From Tetrahymena thermophila SB210 (taxonomy: Eukaryota; Ciliophora; Oligohymenophorea; Hymenostomatida; Tetrahymenidae), in NCBI RefSeq assembly GCF_000189635.1, contig NW_002476399.1, positions 124,001 through 188,000 of the forward strand: 64,000 bases of DNA, given 5' to 3'. Below the pieces are notes generated by a model. It made no database searches, was not told the origin of the DNA, and worked only from the letters and a program-made list of their open reading frames with translations. Below are positions 1 through 13,600 of this stretch, piece after piece (position 1 is the stretch's first letter; every line of letters begins with the position of its first letter). The position numbers and the translations under genes are program-made.

Positions 1-494
1 TATTTTAAAGTAATTTATTTGTCTAGCGTAAATGCAAATAAACTTTTGAAGTCTTTTTATTATATTTTTCAGGCAGTGATTTTTAAAATTACTTGTACCT
101 AATTTCTTATAATCAAATATACTTACTGTGAAATAGCAAGTATTATTTTTTTGTTAAATATTTATTAGTAAGCGAATCAAAAAAAACATAAGATTCTTAA
201 GTCAGGATAGATTTTATCAATTAGAAAAAAATTAATCAAATATAAACGAATTTAAATTCAAATGCTTGAAAGGTAAATTATCATTTTTGAATAAAAAAAT
301 GATACCAGTAAGCCAATAAATTAATAAATTAAATAATTAAATAAATAAAAAATTATTAATTCTAATTTATTTGTAACTAGTACCTTAATCTTTACTGGTA
401 AAAAGGGTTCAGAACAATAATATTTAGATAATTCATTAATCATAAAAACTTTAGAATAAACACAAAATATAATAAAAAGTTATCTTACCTTAAA
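1..494. other. AT-rich intergenic sequence
   Basis: No gene is visible on either strand when only TGA is used as stop. The stretch is upstream of the membrane-protein gene starting at 495 and presumably holds its promoter. No distinct element stands out from the AT background. Confidence 0.6.
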
Positions 495-2860
495 ATGCTT
501 TTCTCTAAACTCGACTTATTTTCGCAACCTTTCCTTTTCAATATAAATAATAGCCAACTCAAAAAAGGAACATTCTAAGGGTTTATTTTTTCTTTATTGA
601 TTTTGGGAATAGTATTTTTTTACTTTGTTTACCTAACAATGCAATACTTCGGCAATAAGATAGACCCTATATTTAGATCATAAAGTTTCGTTACTAATGA
701 TTTAATAGAAATACCTTTACATGAAGACTTAGTAGCCTTTTAATTTATTGAAAGTCCTAAATAGACTCTTGAATAATTCTAAAAGAAAATGAATCTAACA
801 TATATTGTACCTATTGCTACTTTTGGATTCGAATCTATATATGGTTACAATACGACTTACCTTAACTTCACTGAATGTTCTAATCCTGAACTATAGGGAT
901 ATCATTGCTTAGATTTTTCTAGCCTATCAAACAAAAGCTTAATTTAAAGTAGCAGAGACAAAGCTTTCTCAGTAATAACAATCCTCTTTTATTCCTGCTC
1001 AGTTACAGATAACATCAAAACATTTGTTCCAGATAATTGTGCAAATTAAACTGATGTTGATGACTTTGTTAATGGAGCTTATACTTTACTCCACTTAAGA
1101 TTATTTACTTAGCAATACAACACAACTAGTAAATAAAATTAAGTCAATTTTAAGAATTATATGATGTTTCCTTAATCAGACTAATACTTCTTGAATACTC
1201 AAAAAACCCAAAATTAAATTACTAAGGTTAGAGATGGTTTTGTTATTTAATCAGAGACTGAGTACACTGCACCAATTTAATATGTCTAAGAGAACCAATC
1301 TTTCCCTAATGATTAAAATCCATATATTCAAGTCAATATTTAAATCGATGAGGTTATTCAATACACATCAATTCAGTTTAGTACTTTCCCTCAAATCCTA
1401 GCATTAGTTAATAGTACTTTTAGTCTTTTGATTCTTTTTGGATTCTTTTGTAGAAAATTTGCTAATAAGTCAATTTTATAGGACTTCTTCTGTGTCTTCT
1501 TGTAGAATATGCATTAAAATCTTTATGAAGAAGTTTTGAAACAAAACAAACTTTTTGAATAAAAATCTTTGTCAACAGAAATTGAAACTAAATTAACTAT
1601 TGGTTAAGAAACTGCAGAAAAGGATGCTGTTAATAGTATAAATATTCCATAATTTATAACTAAATCTAGAGAAGATATTGAATAAAGTTAATAAATATAA
1701 TTTAATACTGATTTATAAAATTACCAAGATGAAATAATATAACCAAACGAAGAATAAAAGTCAACAATAGAAGATCAATCTCCTAACCAAAACAAAGATT
1801 CCCTTTAATAGAAAACTGAATAGCTTCCAAGTAATGAAAATAATAAAGAAGATAATTAATTCAATAATATTTTATTAACAAGTGGTTCTAATGAAAATAA
1901 AAATTCTAATGATTCTTACTTAAATATTTTTAAAAAATCACCTAAAAGTTAATTGAATTTATTTAAGAGTAATTTCTCTTAGGCAAAAGCTTAAAGGCCT
2001 TTGATCAAATTACCTTCTTAATCTTGTAATAATTTCAAAAAACTAGAAAGAAAATCAAGTAGTTTTATACTTTAAAAAGATATTGCTTTATGCTTCTCAC
2101 AAAATATTTAATAACCAACAAATAACTAATAAGACTAATAATCTAAGCCATTAGTAAGTTAAGTACCTAGTATATTAGAAAAATAAATTAATTAAACTGC
2201 ATAAAAAAGATCAAGCATCATAGAATACTACATCTAAAAATTTAAAACAATTTAAGACTTAAACATCTTTAAGAAGTTTACTCAAATAAATTTTGGTTAC
2301 AAGTAAATTTTAATTTTAAAAAAAAACTTATTAAATAATAAATTATTTTATAATTTTTAGGTTTTCAATTTAAAAGAGACTAAATATCTTCAAGAAGGAT
2401 GATGAAGAGTAAGAGAAAAAAAATTTAAGCATGCAATAAAAAACATTTATTGAATAGCAAGTATTAAAAAGTATGAATATCTTAGAGTTACTAAAAGATA
2501 TAATTTTTATAAAGAAATCAATTATGATCTTATTAACTAAAGACCAATTAGCAGCTATGAAACTAGTCGGTTATTCTGAGAATTACATATAAGATCATTA
2601 TGTCAAATAAGAAATTGGAAAACAAGGTAATAAATATTCAATATTAATCAATTTAATTTATATTCATAATTTTTTTATTTATTAAAGAAAGAAAAAGTAC
2701 TTACTTTGAGTAGCAACTAGACATTCTTGATTCTACAGATTTATCATGCAAATATATTAAAAAATTTATACAAAAATGCAGCAACAATAAAACTTTGGAT
2801 AAAATAGATTAGAGGATCTTATCATCAATTAACAAAAATCAAGCAAATTAAGCAAATTGA
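495..2860 (+). CDS. Ciliate-specific two-pass transmembrane protein, function unknown
   Basis: Three exons, 495-2302, 2361-2626 and 2688-2860, join in frame with TAA/TAG read as Gln and encode 748 residues ending in TGA. Introns are 58 and 61 bases with GT...AG ends. The sequence shows a short N-terminal segment (MLFSKLDLFSQPF), a first membrane span near residues 30-50, an N-glycosylation-rich probably extracellular region, and a second span near residues 298-320. A long Gln/Asn/Ser-rich tail follows, ending in a conserved hydrophobic patch (LLKDIIFIKKSIMILL, then TKDQLAAMKLVGYS). I recognise this arrangement as a large lineage-expanded ciliate family usually annotated only as putative transmembrane protein. 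I know of no biochemical role. The ATG is the first Met before the conserved N-terminus. Confident as a gene; function unassigned. Confidence 0.85.
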
Positions 2861-5211
2861 ACCAAAATATAAAAACAAACTTACTAATACACTTATATTA
2901 ACTAAAATAAGTATAAAATAATATATATTTTTTTAAATTTATTTATTTCCCTGTTCCTTTTATTAACTTTTGAATCATATTACTAAATTTTAAAACATTA
3001 TAAATCAAAATAATATCATAGTGTTTTCAATAATTAAAAAACTTTCGACAAAAAAGATACTTTAAAAAAATTAAAAAAATCTATTGATTTATTTAAAAAA
3101 TATTTAATTTTTATTTAATATTTAAAAAAAAATACAAATAATTAAAAAAATTAATTTATGTTTAATCATTTAAATAATCAATTATACATATATTATATGT
3201 TCTTATTATATCTTATACAATTTAAAATAATTGTTGTTCATAAAAATCTGCATATTTAATAAAATTCATGTAACTATCTTAAAAGCATTTTCAAAATATA
3301 AAAAAGTTATTTTTTTTCCAGCATTTATTTTATTAAAAATTATTAAATATAAATAGAACTAAGGACATTTTAAGTAAATAAATTGAGAAGTAGCTTGTCA
3401 AAGCTAATTAGTCTTAAAAATATTAAGCCTAATAAATTCTATTTAATTACTATAAAATACATGAAGTTGTGTCACTAATTTTTAATGTTTAATACTTTTA
3501 TTAAAAATTAAATTCTGATTTGATACGATTTTAATTGTAACTTGAGTATCAAAAAAAGTATAATTAATCACTTTTAATTATATTATTAAAGCGATAAAAA
3601 TTTATATTCTTTAAATAGTAAGCAGATACTACTAATATGTTTAAATTTATAATATCAATATTTTAAACATTTAAACAATTTATAAGTATATTATTAGCTA
3701 TTCTTTCTTTTGAGGAATAGATTTTATTTAAGTAATTAAGTAAAAATAATGTGATGCAAATTTGAAAATTATTTGTAATTAGAAGATTAGGTGATCCTAT
3801 TTTCTTATTTTTTAATATGAAGAAAACTAATTCAAAATATTTTATCTTTGATAAATATAATATTGAATAATAAATTTATTTGAGTTTCATTATAATTAAT
3901 TTAATTTTTTAATGATTTTTAGCATTTTATTACTAAATAATCCTAGTTTTTTAAATTACTTTTATAAATAATCATAAAAATAAATTTATTCTATTAACTT
4001 TTGATTTAGAAATGAAGGAAGGAAGTAAACAAAAAATAAAAATTTTTTATTAAATAAACCATCTTAAAATTAATTAGTTTTAAGAAAGTTTTTGTTAATA
4101 ATATAAAAAAAGTACTATTAATTGATATTGAATGCATAATCATTTCTGAAATATAAAATTTGTTAATATATTTAAAATTAAATTTGATTTTTTGTTAAGT
4201 AATTTTTAGTTATTTATTACTTTTATAATAATAGTATGTCATAATATTAGAATATTAGAGCATTAATACAACCTAAAAATTAAAAAATGAATTTTTTACT
4301 ATTCCTTTTTATGTTTGAGAGGATTTTAGCTTGCTTCTTATTTGAATATTTTTCAAATGCTAATTTATATTAATAAAAGAAAATTTGCTAGCATTTGCAC
4401 CAAATTTTATTTGAAAATATTTGAATCTTACTTAGTTGTTTTTTATTTAAGATATCAACCTTGTTTGAAGTTTCTTAGATTGTAATCTAAATGTGGAAGA
4501 AATTTTAATTGTTATATCCATCCATAAGAGATATATGCTATAATAAAATATTGTAATCAAAATGTGAAGATATTTAGATGAGATTTTAGATTTTTTTTAT
4601 TTAATATACCTACCTTGATTGAAATTTTTTAAATTGTAATCAAAATGTGAAGATTTTGGGAAGAATTTTTAATTGGTATGCTTATCAAAGATATATCTTA
4701 TCCCAATTAATTGTAATCAAAATTTGAATTTTATTTATGTGGTATTTTAACAAAGATATTTTTCTAATTTGGAATCTTACAGATTGTAATCAAAATGTGA
4801 GGATATTTTAAATGCTTATTGCAATTTATTTAAATCAAGATTTCAAAATGAAAAAGAAAATTTAAAGAAATTAAAAAAGAGGAACCTGAGACCTGATGCT
4901 TGTGGGGAAAATTTAAATAATATTATTAACAACTTTGAATAACTAAGTAAAGATTCACTTAAATATTTCTATTTTAGGCAATATATTATTTAATTACTAT
5001 TTCATCATGTTAGGTTACAAATTTATTTTTATTTGAAACGTGTTTCCTTTGTTTTAAATTTTGCTCTAATTAATTCAAACAAATAATAATATTATAAAAA
5101 TCCAAATTACTAAATAATATTTTGGCAAATAAATTAATTAATAAATTAGAATAGATTCAACACATACATAACTCAAGTTAAATAAGTTTCAATTCGTTTT
5201 TGATCATAGCA
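2861..5211. other. Long AT-rich spacer with a tandem repeat block
   Basis: No convincing gene on either strand. The tandem repeat at 4443-4812 is listed separately. Just after it, plus-strand bases 4879-4975 read as a short open stretch (starting NLRPDACGENLNN) weakly reminiscent of an LRR exon, but it has no start, partner exons or family match. Confidence 0.55.
4443..4812. repeat. Tandem repeat, about 155-base unit with a 22-base core
   Basis: A core close to ATTGTAATCAAAATGTGAAG occurs five times, near 4478, 4550, 4633, 4710 and 4792, at 70-83 base spacing. Flanking sequence shows a higher-order unit of about 155 bases: the segment starting TTATTTAAGATATCAACC at 4443 returns as TTATTTAATATACCTACC at 4598, and a third partial unit follows near 4753. 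Copies are diverged. No coding potential is seen on either strand. Function unknown. Confidence 0.75.
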
Positions 5212-6214
5212 ATGGTAATCAACAAGAGAAAAGTCATTCAAGTTGTCTTCAGCTTGTGCTTGATGATAGGTACTACTCTAGCTCACTTTACTGAGCTTCC
5301 TATCAAAATACCTGGCTTAAAAATACCTTCCAATCCTAGCGTTAGAGTTTTAGATATTGAAACTTTTGAAGATTGGGCTTGGGCTAGTTTTTACGTAGGA
5401 GTTTTTTACATTTTCAAGTTCTTGTTAGTTGGAGGATTGCTAGAAATCACAAACCCTATTCCTAAGACACTCTACCGCACAAAGATGATGAAAAAATAGA
5501 TTTACATGGGACTTTGGGCACTCTTTTTCGTTATCACTACAACAACTTTATTTTTCTGGAAAGTAGAGAAATATATGCCATACTATGGCTACTATGAAAC
5601 TCATAGCTTTGGAATCAAAGAGTTCCTTCTTAATATCATAGTTTACATGTTTTGCTTTGACACATGGTTTTGGTTTACACATATCCTCTTCCATCATCCA
5701 TTTTTATGGAAGCATGTACATGTTTTCCATCACTAATTTGTAGAACCAACTGCCTTTGGTCAAGATGCAGTTCATCCTATAGAAGCAATCATTTAAGGAC
5801 CTTTTGGACATTTCATGTGTACACTCTTCTATCCAATGCATCCAGTTGCTCATAGGTAAACTAAATAATAGCTAAACTTTTAAAAAAATATTTAAATTAT
5901 CTTTTAAAACCTCATTGAACAAATTTAGTTTGAGTATTCATTTTTTTATTAATTTTTTTATAAAAAGTGTTTTTGGACTTTTAACTTCGTTTTTCGCCAT
6001 TTTTGCTCATGATGGAAGATGGGACCCTAACTTCCATATTGCTCACCATCACTACAATGACGTAAACTTTGGCTTATATTGGGGATTTTGGGATAAAATT
6101 TTTGGCACCAGATATAATCCTACCAAAAATGGAGTTTACAAACCAACTTGGGAAAGAAATGATCAAGGTTTATCTCTCCTTAAAAACATTGAAGAAAAGG
6201 AGAGATCTAAATGA
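5212..6214 (+). CDS. Sterol desaturase / fatty acid hydroxylase superfamily enzyme
   Basis: Two exons, 5212-5855 and 5968-6214, give 296 residues. The intron of 112 bases joins phase 2 to phase 2. The three histidine clusters that bind the di-iron centre are present: THILFHH (about residue 156), HVHVFHH (about 169-175) and HIAHHHY (about 238). The linking motif HPIEAIIQGPFGHF and the C-terminal YWGFWDKIFGTRY are typical of C-5 sterol desaturase (ERG3-like) members. Hydrophobic segments at residues 8-25 and 55-75 and before the first His box fit an ER membrane enzyme. Known ciliate relatives include sterol C-5 desaturases and the C-24 de-ethylase, which share the fold, so the exact reaction (desaturation of tetrahymanol or sterol substrates versus another oxidation) is inferred. 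A TTG at 5200 is in frame, but the ATG at 5212 is the likely start. Confidence 0.9.
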
Positions 6215-6803
6215 ATATTAAAATTAATAAAAAAAATTGTTTTTATATGTTTTAATTTTATATTTTTAAAATCACGATAATTTTAAGAAGTAGAATTTTG
6301 ATTAAATATTTATGCATTTTGAAAAACAAACAAACAAATAAATAAATAATTTACTTATTTATTAATTTACAAACTAATTTTTAATGATAATAAATTATTA
6401 TTATTTCCTATTAATATTCTTTTGTCAAAGTTTTTTTTTATTTAAATTTATTTTCATTTTAAGTATGAACAATTAGTTAATTTCATTTATTTATTTAGTT
6501 AATATTTACATATTTATGTTATAATTGGTTAATTTAATCAACATTATACTTGAATTTAATTTATTACAAATTTGATAAGATTTATGTACATTTTGACTGT
6601 TTTTATGTATAAATTAAATAATTATATATCCCAAAGATAAGATGACCAAATATTTTTAAAATAACAAATTAATTTAAAAATTTTCAAGAAAGATAATTAA
6701 TTATTAAATACTTATTAATTTTATAAAAATAATTTAAATAATATTTTAGAGGTTTAAATATTTCTACTAAGAATATAAATAAATAATACTTTTATTAAAT
6801 TTA
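6215..6803. other. Intergenic sequence between convergent genes
   Basis: AT-rich sequence with no gene. It separates the 3' end of the plus-strand desaturase from the 3' end of the minus-strand LRR gene. From about 6644 it matches the sequence just downstream of the second LRR gene (about 10474), so it includes one border of the tandem duplication. Confidence 0.6.
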
Positions 6804-9800
6804 TCAAGAATATTATTTAATTTTGATTAATCTTTTTATTTTCTTAATTTTAAACTTTAAATTTTATTTCGCTTACATGGTTACATTTCTGTTACTTTAA
6901 AATTAAACAAAAAAAAAATTAAATAAATAAAATCAATCAAATAAATTATGTGAATTGTTTACTATGTTGATAAGACTAAAGTTTAAAGATTATCACACTT
7001 TTATAAACCAGTTGCAATATTTAATATTCCTGCATCTTCAATATAGCACTTACTTTGTTTTATTATTTTATAATAATAATATATTCATCTAAAATTTAAA
7101 ATAATGCTATTTAATATATTTTACTATAAGAAAAGCCCTAAATTTGTGAGATTTTTTAATTTTACAAGGAAGGAACCTAAATGTGATGCCCCTTTGTCAG
7201 TAATACTATTTACTCTAAAATTTTAATTAAAGTATTTTTTTAAAGTTAAAAACAATATTTTATTTTGAAAATTAAGAAAGAAAATTTATTTTTAATTAGA
7301 ATTTAATTTTTTAAAGCTATATTTTGTTAAGGAAAATTTTAAATTATTATTTTTCAAAATTTTTTACCCTAATTCTAGATTCAATTCATTTAGAAAACTA
7401 AAGTTTACTATTTGAGCACATATTTAGCTTAAGATTTCATCATCTATATTAGTATCACTATTAAATATTATTTACAAAAGTCAAATTAAAAAAAGGAAAA
7501 TTAAATAAAAGAAACATAAATTAATCTTTAAGATAACAACAAATAATAATTTTAAACTAAATGAAAATTGAAAATAAAATAAAAATACCAACCTTATTTT
7601 TAATTTTAAATTAATTTTTAATTAAATTTATTTAGTTTTTTTACCAATAATTAAAATAAAATATATAAATTCTAATTTTACATTAAATAAAGACTTAAGG
7701 AAGATAATTTTGAACAACTTAGCAAGACTTAACTAAAATCAGAAACCTTATTCTTGCTTTTAAATGTTAAATAATTAAATTGTATTGAATTTAAGAACAA
7801 TAATTACAAATGACTGATTTTTAAGCTTCTAATCTTAGTGATTTAAGAAAAAGCTGTACTTAAATTGCTTAAACCTTCATCATTGATTGGATTTAAACTA
7901 ATTGTTAAAAAAATGTAAAGTTAAATATATTTTAGATAATATTTAAAATATCATAGTATTATTTTTTTATTAAAATATTAAGTTCTTACTCAAGAATAAG
8001 AGAAAACTTTTAAAGATTAACATATTTTGCTAATGCAGACTTTAATCCAAACTCACTCAGTCCACAAATATTATTATTTCTTTTATATATTTAAAATAAT
8101 ATTAAATAGACAAAGAAAGAAGAAGTTAAAAGGTCTAAAGCTATTTTACCTTAAGTTTAATTCTAAACCTACTATATTAGGGCAGTTACCCAAGAGCTCT
8201 AAACCAGATACTGAATCATCATTAAGGTCACAGCCCCTTAGTTAATAGCAAATTATTTATTTGATATTAATAATTACTTGAAATTTAGAAATTTTCTTAA
8301 CAAAATTTTTTTTTTATCCAATTAAAATTTTTAATTAACTCCTTCATTAATTAATAAATATCCAGCTACTAAATTCTTATTGACAATAATGTAAAATAAT
8401 AAAAAGTATAAAAACTAAAATTAATTAAGTATATCCAATTGAAAATCAAAATTGTTTGTGATTATTATATTCTATGAAGTATCTAGATGTGTTTGTTAAA
8501 AAATAGAATTTTAACTAAATTACATGAATTTTAAATATAAATTTTGTAGGTTGTCGCATTTCGATAAAGAAGAGCAAATATCATATACAAACTCCTTATT
8601 CAATGAAAATAACCTAAAAATTTTTTTTTTTTTAGTTTGTTATAAAGTTAATGAAGAAAATTAGAATTTAGAAAATTTATTACGATAATGAAAACTTCAA
8701 ATCCTTTAGATTATTGCATTTTTCTAATCCTGAAATTAAACCATGCTGGTTGAAGGCTAAATTTGTTGAACCTCTTACAATTTAAATAAATTATAATTAA
8801 AAAGTATTTAATTTAATAAACTTAAATTATAAAATAAATTTTGATATTTATACTGATTGATAAAAAATAATTAATTAATTATTTATTTATTTATTTTACG
8901 AGATTTAAAGTTCTAAATTTTAGAGATTTGAGCATAGACCTAAAGCACAAGTTAAAGTATAAAAACTTTTCTCTGTTATCAATTAACTTCTTTTTATTTA
9001 ATACAATTAAATTAAATAATGATGTTTAAGAGAAATAAAATATCTTAAACTTTTAATTATTTATTTTTCCAATATTAAATAAAGGATAATTAATTAATTA
9101 TTTATTTATTGTAAGTAAATAGTTTTTAATTCTTAAAATCAAATGGCTTAAATTTAATAAATTACGAAAAAACAAGCACAAAAGTTTAAAGGTTTGCAAA
9201 TTTAGATATCGCCAAAGATAGTTTTGATATTTCTTCATCACTCAAATTATTCCCATAACTTTTAAATGAAAAAATACTATTTTCAAAATCTTTTATGAAA
9301 CATAAAAGACAATAAAATTTAAAGATAATAAAAAAAATTATTTATTATTATCTCCTTATCTCATATAATGAAATAAATAAATAAAAGAACCAAATACGAA
9401 AATTAGAGATCCAAATACTAAAGATCATTAAATTACTCTATAGCTCCACATATTAGAATAAGATTGTTATAACTATTATTTTAGTTCCTTTAGGTTTTTT
9501 TTTAAAGAAAATATTTATCAATATCAAAAGCTATTTTTGTAAAGGTATTTAAAAAATAATTACTTATTATATATTCCAATCAACAATGATAAAGCTGAAA
9601 GTTAAGAACAGTTTTTTAAAGCATAACTTAAATTGTTTAAATCCTCTTCTCTTTTGATTCATAAAGAAATTAATTAAATTAAAATAATAATATTGTTTAA
9701 ATTAAATAAAAGCTTCAAATAAATAAAAAAAACTATATTTCATTCAAATTTTAATATATTTGTATAAGGTAGATTTAATATAAAAATCAAATCTTAGTTC

Positions 9801-10275
9801 GAGTTAGAGATAAAATTATTTAATATTTATTTTAAAAATAGAGATATTCTACTTACACCAAATTAATTTAGAGAGTTTTATAGAGAGATAGATTTTAGTT
9901 TAGCAACTTTTGACAAGAATAAAATATTATTTTAAATATTTTTTTATGAAAAAAAAAATTACATCTTATAAATCAATATAATTTTAATTCTATTTCATAA
10001 TTTTTTTATTAAAAGCAGATTAACAAAATAATCAAAATTAATTAAAATCAATTAATTATTAATTAACTATTTCTCTAGCTGATAATAAATTTAGCTTTAC
10101 TTTTAATTAACCTAGAAAATTATTAATTTTTACTTTATCAATTAAATAAATTAACTATGAATGAAATGAAGATTTATTTTTCTTGATGATTAAAATTTAT
10201 TTTAATCTATTTAAATTATTTTATTACAAAATTTAAAATTACTGATAAAAATAAATTTAAATATATTAATTAATT
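6644..10275. repeat. Copy A of a 3.83 kb tandem direct duplication carrying an LRR gene
   Basis: Bases 6644-10275 align with 10474-14115 at an offset of about 3,827-3,843 along the whole length, with small indels. The match includes exons, introns and flanking sequence: GCTTACATGGTTACATTTCT occurs at 6871 and at 10714, and the start codons are offset by 3,831. The repeat is direct, with about 200 bases of unrelated sequence between copies. No transposon ends are seen. Confidence 0.85.
6804..9998 (-). CDS. Leucine-rich repeat protein A (16 micro-exons)
   Basis: Exons in transcript order: 9963-9998, 9857-9906, 9564-9650, 9398-9472, 9166-9258, 8900-8965, 8684-8773, 8524-8613, 8150-8236, 7990-8079, 7808-7897, 7682-7756, 7368-7457, 7125-7214, 6963-7052 and 6804-6894; total 1,290 nt, 429 residues, stop TGA. 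Exons 3-15 are multiples of three with phase-2 borders, and each encodes one LRR of the type N-x-I-x-D-x-G-x3-L-x3-L-x2-C-x-NL-x2-L-x-L. Examples are ITDKGASHLGSFLVKLKNLT, then NLGLFL (exon 14), and LKSALAKYVNLQKFSLILE (exon 10). The last exon is a basic tail ending IKRLIKIKQYS. There is no signal peptide, membrane span or kinase domain. The repeats suggest a protein-binding scaffold, with the partner unknown. All splice borders are GT/AG. It matches the widespread ciliate LRR family in which repeats are encoded exon by exon. The model is strong because the duplicate at 10647-13829 keeps every border. Confidence 0.85.
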
Positions 10276-10646
10276 AGTTTTAATAATTTAAAAATTAAAT
10301 TTATAAAAAAATAAATAAATATTTTTTTATTTAAATTTAATTTTTTTATAAATTTTTGGGATAATTTGTCAAAAATTTTTTTCAAAAAGTATAAAATCAC
10401 GTTTTTTAACATTTTAGTTGTAAAGTATTTTTCTTTACTAACACTTTTTCAAGGTCTCAGATTCTTTCCAGTAACCAAATATTTTTAAAATATAAAATTA
10501 CTATAAAAAATTTCAAGATGATAATTAATTATTAAATACTTATTAATTTTATTAAAATAATTTAAATAATATTTTAGAAGGTTTAAATATTTCTACTAAG
10601 CATATAAATAAATAAATATAAATAAATAATACTTTTATTAAATTTA
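10276..10646. other. Spacer between tandem LRR genes
   Basis: Upstream sequence of LRR gene A and downstream sequence of LRR gene B. Roughly 10280-10473 is not shared between the two duplicated units. No gene is seen. Confidence 0.5.
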
Positions 10647-13600
10647 TCAAGAATATTATTTAATTTTGATTAATCTTTTTATTTTCTTAATTTTAAACTT
10701 TAAATTTTATTTCGCTTACATGGTTACATTTCTGTTACTTTAAAATTAAACAACAAAAAAATTAAATTAATCAAATAAATTATGTAAATTGTTTACTATG
10801 TTGATAGGACTAAAGTTTAAAGATTATCACACATTTATAAACCACTTGCAATATTTAATATTCCTGTATCTTCAATAGAGCACTTGCTTTGTTTTATTAA
10901 TTTTAAATAATAATAAAATATTCATCTCAAATTTAAATTAATATAATTTAACATAAATATAAATATATTTTACTATAAAAAAAGCTCTAAATTTGTAAGA
11001 TTCTTTATTTTTGCAAGAGAGGAACCTAAATTTGATGCCCCTTCGTCAGTAATACTATTTTCTCTAAAATTTTATTAAAAGTATTTTTTAATGTTAAAAA
11101 CAATATTTTATTTTGAAAATTAAGAAAGAAGATTTATTTTTGATTAGAATTTAATTTTAGGATAAAACTATATTTTGGTAAGGAAAATTTTAAATTGTCA
11201 TTTTTCAACATTTTTTACCCTAAGTTTAGACTCAATTCATTTAGAAAACTCAAGTTTACTATTTGAGCACATATTTAGCTTAAGATTTCATCATCTATAT
11301 TAGTATCACTATTAAATATTATTTACAAGAGTCAAATTAAAACAAGGAAAATTAAATAAAACAAATTAAAATTAATTTTTAAGATAAAAAATAATAATTT
11401 TAAACTCAATTAAATTAGAAAATTAAATAAAAAACAAACATTATTTTTAACAAATTTTACTTTTAAAAATTAATTTTTAATTGAATGGATTTATTTTTTT
11501 ATCAATAATTAAAATAAAAAATATACATTCTAATTTTACCATAAATTTACACTTAAGGAAGACAATTTTGAACAGCTTAGCAATACTTAACTAAAATCAG
11601 AAACACTATTCATACTTTTAATAGTTAAATAATTAAATTGTATTGAATATAAGAATAATTATTACAAAAGGTCGATTTTTAATCTTCTAATTTCGGTTAA
11701 TTAAGAAAAAGCAGTACTTAAATTGCTAAAACCTTCTTTGTAGATTGAATTTTAACTAATAGTAAAAAAAATAAAGTTAAATTTTTAAAAAATAAATATT
11801 TAAAATATTAGAGTGTAATTTTATTATTATATAAGTTGTTACTCAAGAAGAAGAGAAAGCTTTTAAAGATTAACACATTTTGCTAATGCAGACTTTAATC
11901 CAAACTCACTCAGCCCACTAATCTTATTACCACTTTTATATATTTAAAATAATTTCAAATAAAAAAAAAAGAAGAAGTTAAAAAAAGTCTAAAGCTCTTT
12001 TTACATTAAGTTTAAATCTAAACCTATTATCTTAGGGCAGTTAGCCAAGAGCTCTAAACCAGATACTGAATCATCGTTAAGCGAACTGTAACTTAGTTAA
12101 TAATAAATTATTTATTAGGTATTAATAATTACTTTAATTTTAGTAATTTTCTCAACAATTTTTTTTTATTATCCTATTTAAAATTGAAAAAAACTCTTTC
12201 ATTAATTTATTGCTACTAATTCTTATTGATAATAATGTAAAATAATAAAAAAGCATAAAAATTAAGACTCTTTATATTAAATTCAAATCAGAATTGTTTG
12301 TCATTATTACTATCTATGAAGTATCATATAAAGGTGTGTTATATAAGATAGAATTTTAACTAAATTACCTAAGTCCTAAATATAAATTTTGAAGGTTGAC
12401 GATTTTTGATAAAGAAGAACAAATATTATATATATGCTCCTTGTTCAATGAAAAAGACCTAAAAATTTATATTTTTTAATTTTATATAAAGAGATATTGA
12501 ATGAAAGAAAAAGAAAATTAGAATTTAGAAAATTTATTACGATAATTCTAACTTCAAATCCTTGAGATTATTGCATTTTTCTAATCCTGAAATTAAACCA
12601 TGGTTAGAGGCTAAATCTTTTGAAACCCTAACAAGTTAAATGAATGAATTATAATTAAAAAATATTTTATTTATTAAAATTAAACAAAAAAATAAATTTT
12701 GATATTTATGTTGATAATTCATAATGATAAGTTCTTTATTTTACGAGATTTAAAGTTCTAAATTTTAGAGATTTGAGCATAGACCTAAAGCACAACTTAA
12801 AGTATCAAAACTTTTCTTTGTTATCAATTTACTTCTTTTTATTTAATACAATTAAATTATATAATGACTATTTCAGAGAAATAAAATATCTTAAATATTA
12901 TTTTAAAAATTAAATAAACTTTTAATTACTATTTTTCTAACATCAAAGTAAAAAGTTTTTAATTCTTAAAAATAAATGACTTAAATTTAATAATTTACCC
13001 AAAAATAAGCACAAAAGTTTAAAGGTTTGCAAATTTAGATATGGCTGTAGATATTATAGATATCTCTTCATCACTCAAATAATCATCATTACTTTTAAAT
13101 GAAAAATACTATTTTCAAAATCTTTAATGTAAAATTAAAAGAAAATAAAATATTAAAAATAATAAAAAATTTGTTTAATCTTCTTATCTCTATATAATAA
13201 AATATAATAAAATAAATAAATAATCGAATACTAAAATTAGAGATTCAAATATGAAAGATTGTTAAATAATACTATAGCTCCACATAAAAGAATAATATTG
13301 CTGTTACTAATCTTTTATTTCCTTTAAGTTTGTTTAAAAAAAAAATTTTTATAAATATCAATGCAAAAGTATTAAAAAAATATTTACATATTGTTTGATT
13401 TTATCCACAGGGTTAAAGCTGAAAGTTAAGAACAGTTTTTTAAAACGTAACTTAAATTAATTAAATCCTCTTCTCTGTTGATTAATAAAATATTTTTAAT
13501 ATAGAATTAAAGTTAAAGTGATTATATTGTTTAACTTAAAAATAAATGTTTCAAATTGATAAAAGAACAATATTTCAATCAATTTTAATATATTTGAAAA

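Noticed and set aside
4879..4975. Plus-strand segment starting NLRPDACGENLNN, weakly like an LRR exon
   Set aside because: No adjacent LRR exons, no start and no matching splice pattern on that strand.
7810..7920. Plus-strand ATG frame (MTDFQASNLSDL...) that looked like a first exon
   Set aside because: The start codon is lost in the duplicate at about 11670, and the minus-strand LRR exon with correct splice borders explains the sequence better.
8027..8245. Plus-strand open frame starting MLMQTLIQTHS within the LRR A region
   Set aside because: It is the reverse complement of LRR exons 9 and 10 of the minus-strand gene. The paralogous region in copy B lacks an equivalent long plus-strand frame, while the minus-strand exons are conserved.
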